Shown: positions 59,585 to 64,000 of the stretch, one piece after another
Layout of the letters: each line of letters begins with the position of its first letter
Position numbering within the stretch: position 1 is the first letter of the stretch
Origin: Sabethes cyaneus
Lineage: Eukaryota > Arthropoda > Insecta > Diptera > Culicidae
Length of the DNA stretch: 64,000 nucleotides
Direction: 5' to 3'
Assembly: GCF_943734655.1 (NCBI RefSeq)
Contig: NC_071355.1
Coordinates: forward strand, 195,857,939 to 195,921,938
Notes under the pieces: model-generated
Database searches by the model: none
The model's input: the letters and a program-made list of their open reading frames with translations, nothing else
Told to the model about the DNA's origin: nothing
Position numbers and translations under genes: made by a program

Positions 59585-61010
59585 GCAGGTGTGTCGGGAT
59601 GGCTCGTACTGTTTCAAGCAGTACTGTCTCCATTCAACTCGATCTTGGGCCACTCATCGCCAATTTCTCAGTCGTCTCAGAAGTCGCAAATCACTTTCGA
59701 CCTGGTTGAGCTTTCTCGCAGGTTGAAGGCCCGTGTTCCCTGGTGTAAAGAGAACTGTTTCCGTCACACTGTCGTCCAGCATGCTTACGACGTGTCCGGC
59801 CCACCGTAGCCTACTGACCTTTGCCAGATATATGATGGGAATCTTTCCAAGCAGTGCCTGTAACTCATGATTACTACGTCTCCGCCACTATTCGCTTTCA
59901 TTTTGTACTCCGCCAAATTCCGCAGTACCTTCCGTTCGAATATGCTAGGGGCGCGGTTGTCCTTCATGAGCAGCATCACGGCTTCAAGTCCATAAAGAAC
60001 TACTGACCTAATAAGGGTGTAAAAACCCTTCATACGCCAGCTTCATACGGTGACGTATGCTTCTTGATCGTGATGATCTCCCTACTACTGTTGCTTTCCG
60101 CGGTCACCAGTGATCCCAAATACATAAACTCACCTACTACGTCTAGTTCGTCACCGAACGGTTACCGTCCGTAAGAGGCACGCATTCGTGTCCTTTGAGT
60201 ATCTTTCTTTCATGTATTCGGGTTTCAAAGCATTTACTTTCAGCCCAATCCTCCTAGACTCCGCTTTCAGTCTGGCGTAGATTGCCTCCACCGCCGCAAA
60301 GTTCTTAGCTATGATATCAAAGTCATCTGCAAAGCCTAGGAGTTGGCTACTGCTGGTGAAAATCGTGCCTCTCGTTTCGATGCCCGCTCGTCGGATCACC
60401 CCCTTAAGCGCGATGTTGAACCTTGTCACCTTGTTTCAATCCTCTCCGTATCTCGAAGGGACTCGAAAGAGTCCCCGAGATGCGCATAAAACACATCACT
60501 CGATCCAATGTACTCTAATCAGTCGCGTCAGTTTATCTGGAAGACCGTGTTCTTGCACTATCTGCCATTGTAGATCTCAATCGACTGTATCGTATGCTGC
60601 TTTGAAATCAATAAAAATGTGATGTGTGAGCACGATGTACATCCGACATGTCTGCAGGTTCTGTCGTATGGTAAAAATTTGGCCCATAGTTGCGCGAGCC
60701 CCCATGAAACCCGCCTGGTAATTCCCTATGAAACTCTTTCTGCCAGCGTTTCTGGGTCTGGTAAGCAGTCCTTACCAACGGTTTGCTAGGTGTTCAGGAA
60801 CTCTCGTTTCTCGTTTGACCTTGGACATCAGGTACTGGGACATTACTTTCTTTCATGGGCTCTCCTACGTTAACTTCCGTTGTGCCTCCTTCTGCAACTT
60901 CGCCATTGAGGTGTGAAGAACTTCCACCTGTCGACTACCTCGCGCTCATTTGTGATAAGATTCCCTCCTTCGTCCCCACAAATGTCAGGTTTCGGTGTGT
61001 TACGAGTTTG
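59585..61010 (-). mobile_element. RTE-like LINE, linker to 3' end, decayed
   Basis: Read from 61010: NEREVVDRWKFF and VKREIREFLNT (about 60970-60790), GNYQAGFMGARATMGQIF (about 60730-60680), FIDFKAAYDTVD (about 60615-60580), FNIALKGVIRRAGIETRGTI (about 60425-60365), catalytic LLGFADDFDIIAKNF (about 60345), LIRSVVLYGLEAVMLL (about 60020-59970), FERKVLRNLAEYK and RSVGYGGPDTS, ending near 59600. The LKNNKAPGKDG-type block is deleted at about 60760. FADD is intact but frameshifts and stops abound. Confidence 0.9.
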
Positions 61011-61519
61011 GTTCACTCAGTAGAAGGTGCACGTGTCATTAGCTCGGAATAGCTATTCGTGTATTTATCGACTATTGACCAAATTTTAAAAAAATGATTC
61101 AGAGTAGTATTTTTTTTAGGAGGATCGTTAATGATTTTGATTGCGTTGCTGCATCGCCGATTATAACATCGCTGGTATACAGAGCAGTTCAACTCAAAGT
61201 CCTAACCGGAAAATTTAATTATCATGGTTGCCAACCCGCGATTCGGATATCAGTGCAATGGATGGCATGTGGGTTTGAAAATTGTCCACACAAACAAACA
61301 GTTTTACGTAGAATAAAATGACATAATTATCTAAATGATGGTGAACAAAACGTTCTTTTTAAAACTATTTTTCCGCATAGCTACTATCGCGCTTTCGCTA
61401 AATGTCAAAATCCTCTGGAAATATATGCAGTCACTTTCGACCAATCATCAATTTGGCAAAGACGAACCATCTGGTGAGTTTTTGTTTGCCAGAAATATTC
61501 GTTCCATTACAAATAGAAG

Positions 61520-62130
61520 CAAAACAGCATGCGTCTCCATTGAATTTTTGCCAGTTTCTCTAAAACTAAAAATTCTAAAACTCAAAAACTAAAAATAATA
61601 CATTTTTGAATTTTTGATATACTGTGGCAAAACATTTTCAACTTTTCAGAAAATATATAAAAAAATAAAGGTTTCTGGTCTGCCACCGTAAAAACCGAAA
61701 AAAAAATTTAAATGTTTTTCCAATTAATTAAACGTTGATCCTAAATTCAATATTTTTTTCTGATCAATATCTCTCAGCTGAAAGTAAAATCATCAAAATC
61801 AGTTTGATGATTCAAAACCTACGAAGTTTTAATTTTAATTCAATGGTTAAATTTTAATGGTTAACAAAAATGATGATTTTTGGGACAACCTTAATTCAGA
61901 AAGGGGTCCTATTAGCGTTAAGTCAAATATATGTATTTGACGGTGTTATCGACTGTATTATAAGTAATTTTTAGATTTGAAGAACTGATTTAGAACTGAC
62001 AAGCCGATAAAACCCACATCTAAAAAGTAAAAAATTAGGGTTTCAAATAAATCTTTAAAAAAAATAAGTACACAAAATTTGAACAAAATCAGAGCACTTT
62101 TAAATTTCAATGTATTTTTTTTCATCGCAT
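61520..62130 (+). mobile_element. Diverged relic of the 1.39-kb pogo-like family
   Basis: Blocks in the same order as 8690-9075: GCATGCGTCTCCATTGAATT, a TTTTGGGACAACCTTAATTC block, then AAATAAGTACACAAAATTTG with CAAAATCAGAGCACTTTTAA after it. Termini not found. Confidence 0.65.
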
Positions 62131-64000
62131 TGCCGTATTTTGATTTCAAATACCATGAATTAGCCCGCTAAACTAGACAGAGACATTGAAAAGAGAATAA
62201 CGTTAAACAAATAATAGGACTTAAGTCCCAAAATTTTATCTTTAAAATGCTATTTAGCTTAGATAAAATATAGTGATCGCTCTGTCCGTGCGAAAGGAGC
62301 TGGCAGAATCATTAAACGTGAATCCACCAAAGCCATTTTGTGTATAGAAACAGAAAAGGCTTTTTAATCCAAGAGCATATTAATAAAGTCTACCAATTTC
62401 AATTTTTTTAAATTTTCTCCCATTTAATCGATCTGATTTCAAAAACACGTATCCCCACTGATAGCATGCTTGGCGTACTGAGTAAGCGAAGGAATTGGTA
62501 AAACCAAGAAAAATATATTATTTTTGCTTATTTTGCATCGTCCATTCGTCACTGTTGACCAAAAAATCTCGCTTTGTTTTCAAACATAGTTTTTTATAAA
62601 GGAGCTAACGCTACGGTTACAAATTCTGAAATGCGCGTTGCAGCATGATGCATGAGACGCAGTTTTTTTTCGTGATGGCCCCAGACCCTATTTGGTCCTT
62701 GCCTCCACCCCATACGCATCTTTGGAGTGGGAGGGACGTTTATCTCTTGGATATTTAAATTATAGCAGTTGAAAAAATTACTTTGCAAAATTGTGAAAAA
62801 ATCATCTAAATTCCGCATAATGCAAAATACTAAAAACTTACTAGAAAAATATCTTACAGATTTTAATGCTGGCTAGAAAATGTTCTGAAACCTAGTTTTG
62901 TAGAAAACCTGTTGAAATATTTTGAGAGACTTTTAACCGTTTAACGGTAAAGTAATTTACTATAATTCTTTTAATCACAATTTCAGCATGTGACTTTGAT
63001 TTTATTACTATGAACGTATAGCATTTGGCAAAGCGGGTTCGTTTCAAGTATTTTATGGACGCCAATTTGCTTTAATAAAAGAATCATTAATTCTCTAAAC
63101 CCAGGGCGAAGTTTTGCATAACTGAACTAGTATTACAGTATATATTTCCAACTTATAGAAATATACTTTATTTCAACATGTAGATTCGTGGAACACAGTA
63201 TTTGATCTTGCATAACAATTAATATTTTTCACTTTCGTTAACTGTGGATTAACCAGGGCGTTGAGATGTGTATTTTGTTAACCATATTCCTCTCATGGAT
63301 CGCTGTAAATACACTTCTTGTAACATTCATTGATTCAAAGAGTACATTAATAGTCACATAGAATTGCTTTTGTTAGTAACAATCTGTTTATTAACATCAC
63401 ACGACCGCTCACAACTTTTTTAGCAATCATTTTCGCATGTCCAAAAGATACGACCGCGTTTTCTGCAGTCGCCAAAGGCCAGGAATGTCATGATCGCAAC
63501 TGCCTTTTTTGAAACGCTCGTATCGAGAACGACTGATGATGATGAACGTTCGATGCAGCGTAAATGATATAACCAATTAAGCCATCCGAAGTCCATAATT
63601 GGCATAACACCACGACACTAAAACCTCCAGTTTTGGCAATCACAATTAATTTCTGTGACTTATGAAATTTGTGTTGATACTTGCACAGTACACAGCACTT
63701 TTCAGAATCACTATAAGTTCAAGCGAAGACCAGAATTCACAAATTATTCACGTTAGTAATCAGTCCATGGTGTGTTATTCACATTTTCAAATGTCCTATC
63801 TCGAAAGATATCACCAAGTTTCCTCACAAAAATAGAATCAAATAAGGACACTAACCAACAGCGCTAACGACCTCATCCTAGATGGTCGACGCATCAGTTT
63901 TAGGCTAAAACTAAAGCAAACACTACACTTCTTGACCACGCTGGTCTTGATACTGTTAATAAATTGAAGAAGATCAACCGTTTTATACCAAAGGTAACTT
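62131..64000. other. Terminal region, nothing recognised
   Basis: AT-rich with short frames only. The small cysteine-containing frame at 63420-63605 has no signal peptide or splice support. Confidence 0.4.

Noticed and set aside
63420..63605. Small Cys-containing minus-strand frame
   Set aside because: No signal peptide, too few cysteines for a known peptide fold, no conserved context.

Overview
The window looks like non-coding DNA from a mosquito (Culicidae), probably a repeat-rich culicine such as Aedes or Culex. The basis is AT-rich sequence with very little coding capacity, dense relics of RTE-like (CFDP2/BovB-type) and Jockey-type LINEs, ITmD37E/mariner-like transposases, TA-target pogo/Tc-type MITEs and a tRNA-like SINE with A and B boxes. 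The species call is inference from repeat content. Nothing indicates a prokaryote or a virus.

Host genes. Only one gene is well supported: on the minus strand at 50038-50937 lies the main exon of a secreted, Trp/Lys-rich repeat protein that looks like a cuticle or matrix protein. It has a clean 3' splice site, a signal-peptide core, a dibasic RTKR site and about 250 residues of WK repeats. The short first exon with the start codon was not found. On the plus strand, two phase-compatible exons at 46130-46295 and 46814-46923 may belong to an unidentified gene whose upstream intron carries a large hAT insertion. Two GC-rich patches, 12640-12960 and 13560-14180, may be promoters or 5' exons, on weak evidence.

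Layout. 1-1970: no gene. 1970-3915: plus-strand RTE relic interrupted by a 495-bp pogo-like MITE. 4845-7566: minus-strand RTE copy, the most complete one (5' leader, endonuclease, RT), badly decayed. 7920-9306: 1.39-kb pogo-like element. 9475-10670: LINE 3' end with a (TAAG)n tail, then a dispersed repeat. 10672-10815: LINE scrap. 10848-11010: inverted repeat. 17312-18212: mariner relics. 18730-21178: LINE-like tail, diverged tandem dimer and a repeat with ~140-bp internal units. 22083-23479: second 1.39-kb pogo-like element, inverted relative to the first. 23526-23981: LINE 3' end. 24690-25256: inverted copy of the 19.8-kb repeat. 27445-28446: foldback element. 28665-30135: minus-strand LINE. 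30945-31095 and 36398-36620: tRNA-like SINEs. 35215-35612: Jockey-type RT relic. 37150-37720: dispersed repeat split by a near-perfect 99-bp-arm hairpin insertion with a 12-bp TSD. 38636-38960: foldback MITE with 9-bp TSD. 42396-43065: CT-rich microsatellite abutting a LINE. 43159-46019: hAT-like element with 8-bp TSD hosting several younger insertions. 49706-49830: LINE tail. 51880-52075: minisatellite. 52297-52537: MITE twin of 44375-44615. 52600-55065: mariner relics. 55199-55302: 104-bp MITE. 59585-61010: minus-strand LINE. 61520-62130: relic of the 1.39-kb family.

The window's main interest is its layered insertion history. In several cases the target duplication, and even the restored reading frame or an empty paralogous site, can be read directly. 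I found no convincing novel defence or metabolic system; the least familiar items are the WK-repeat secreted protein, the candidate exon pair and the hairpin insertion.
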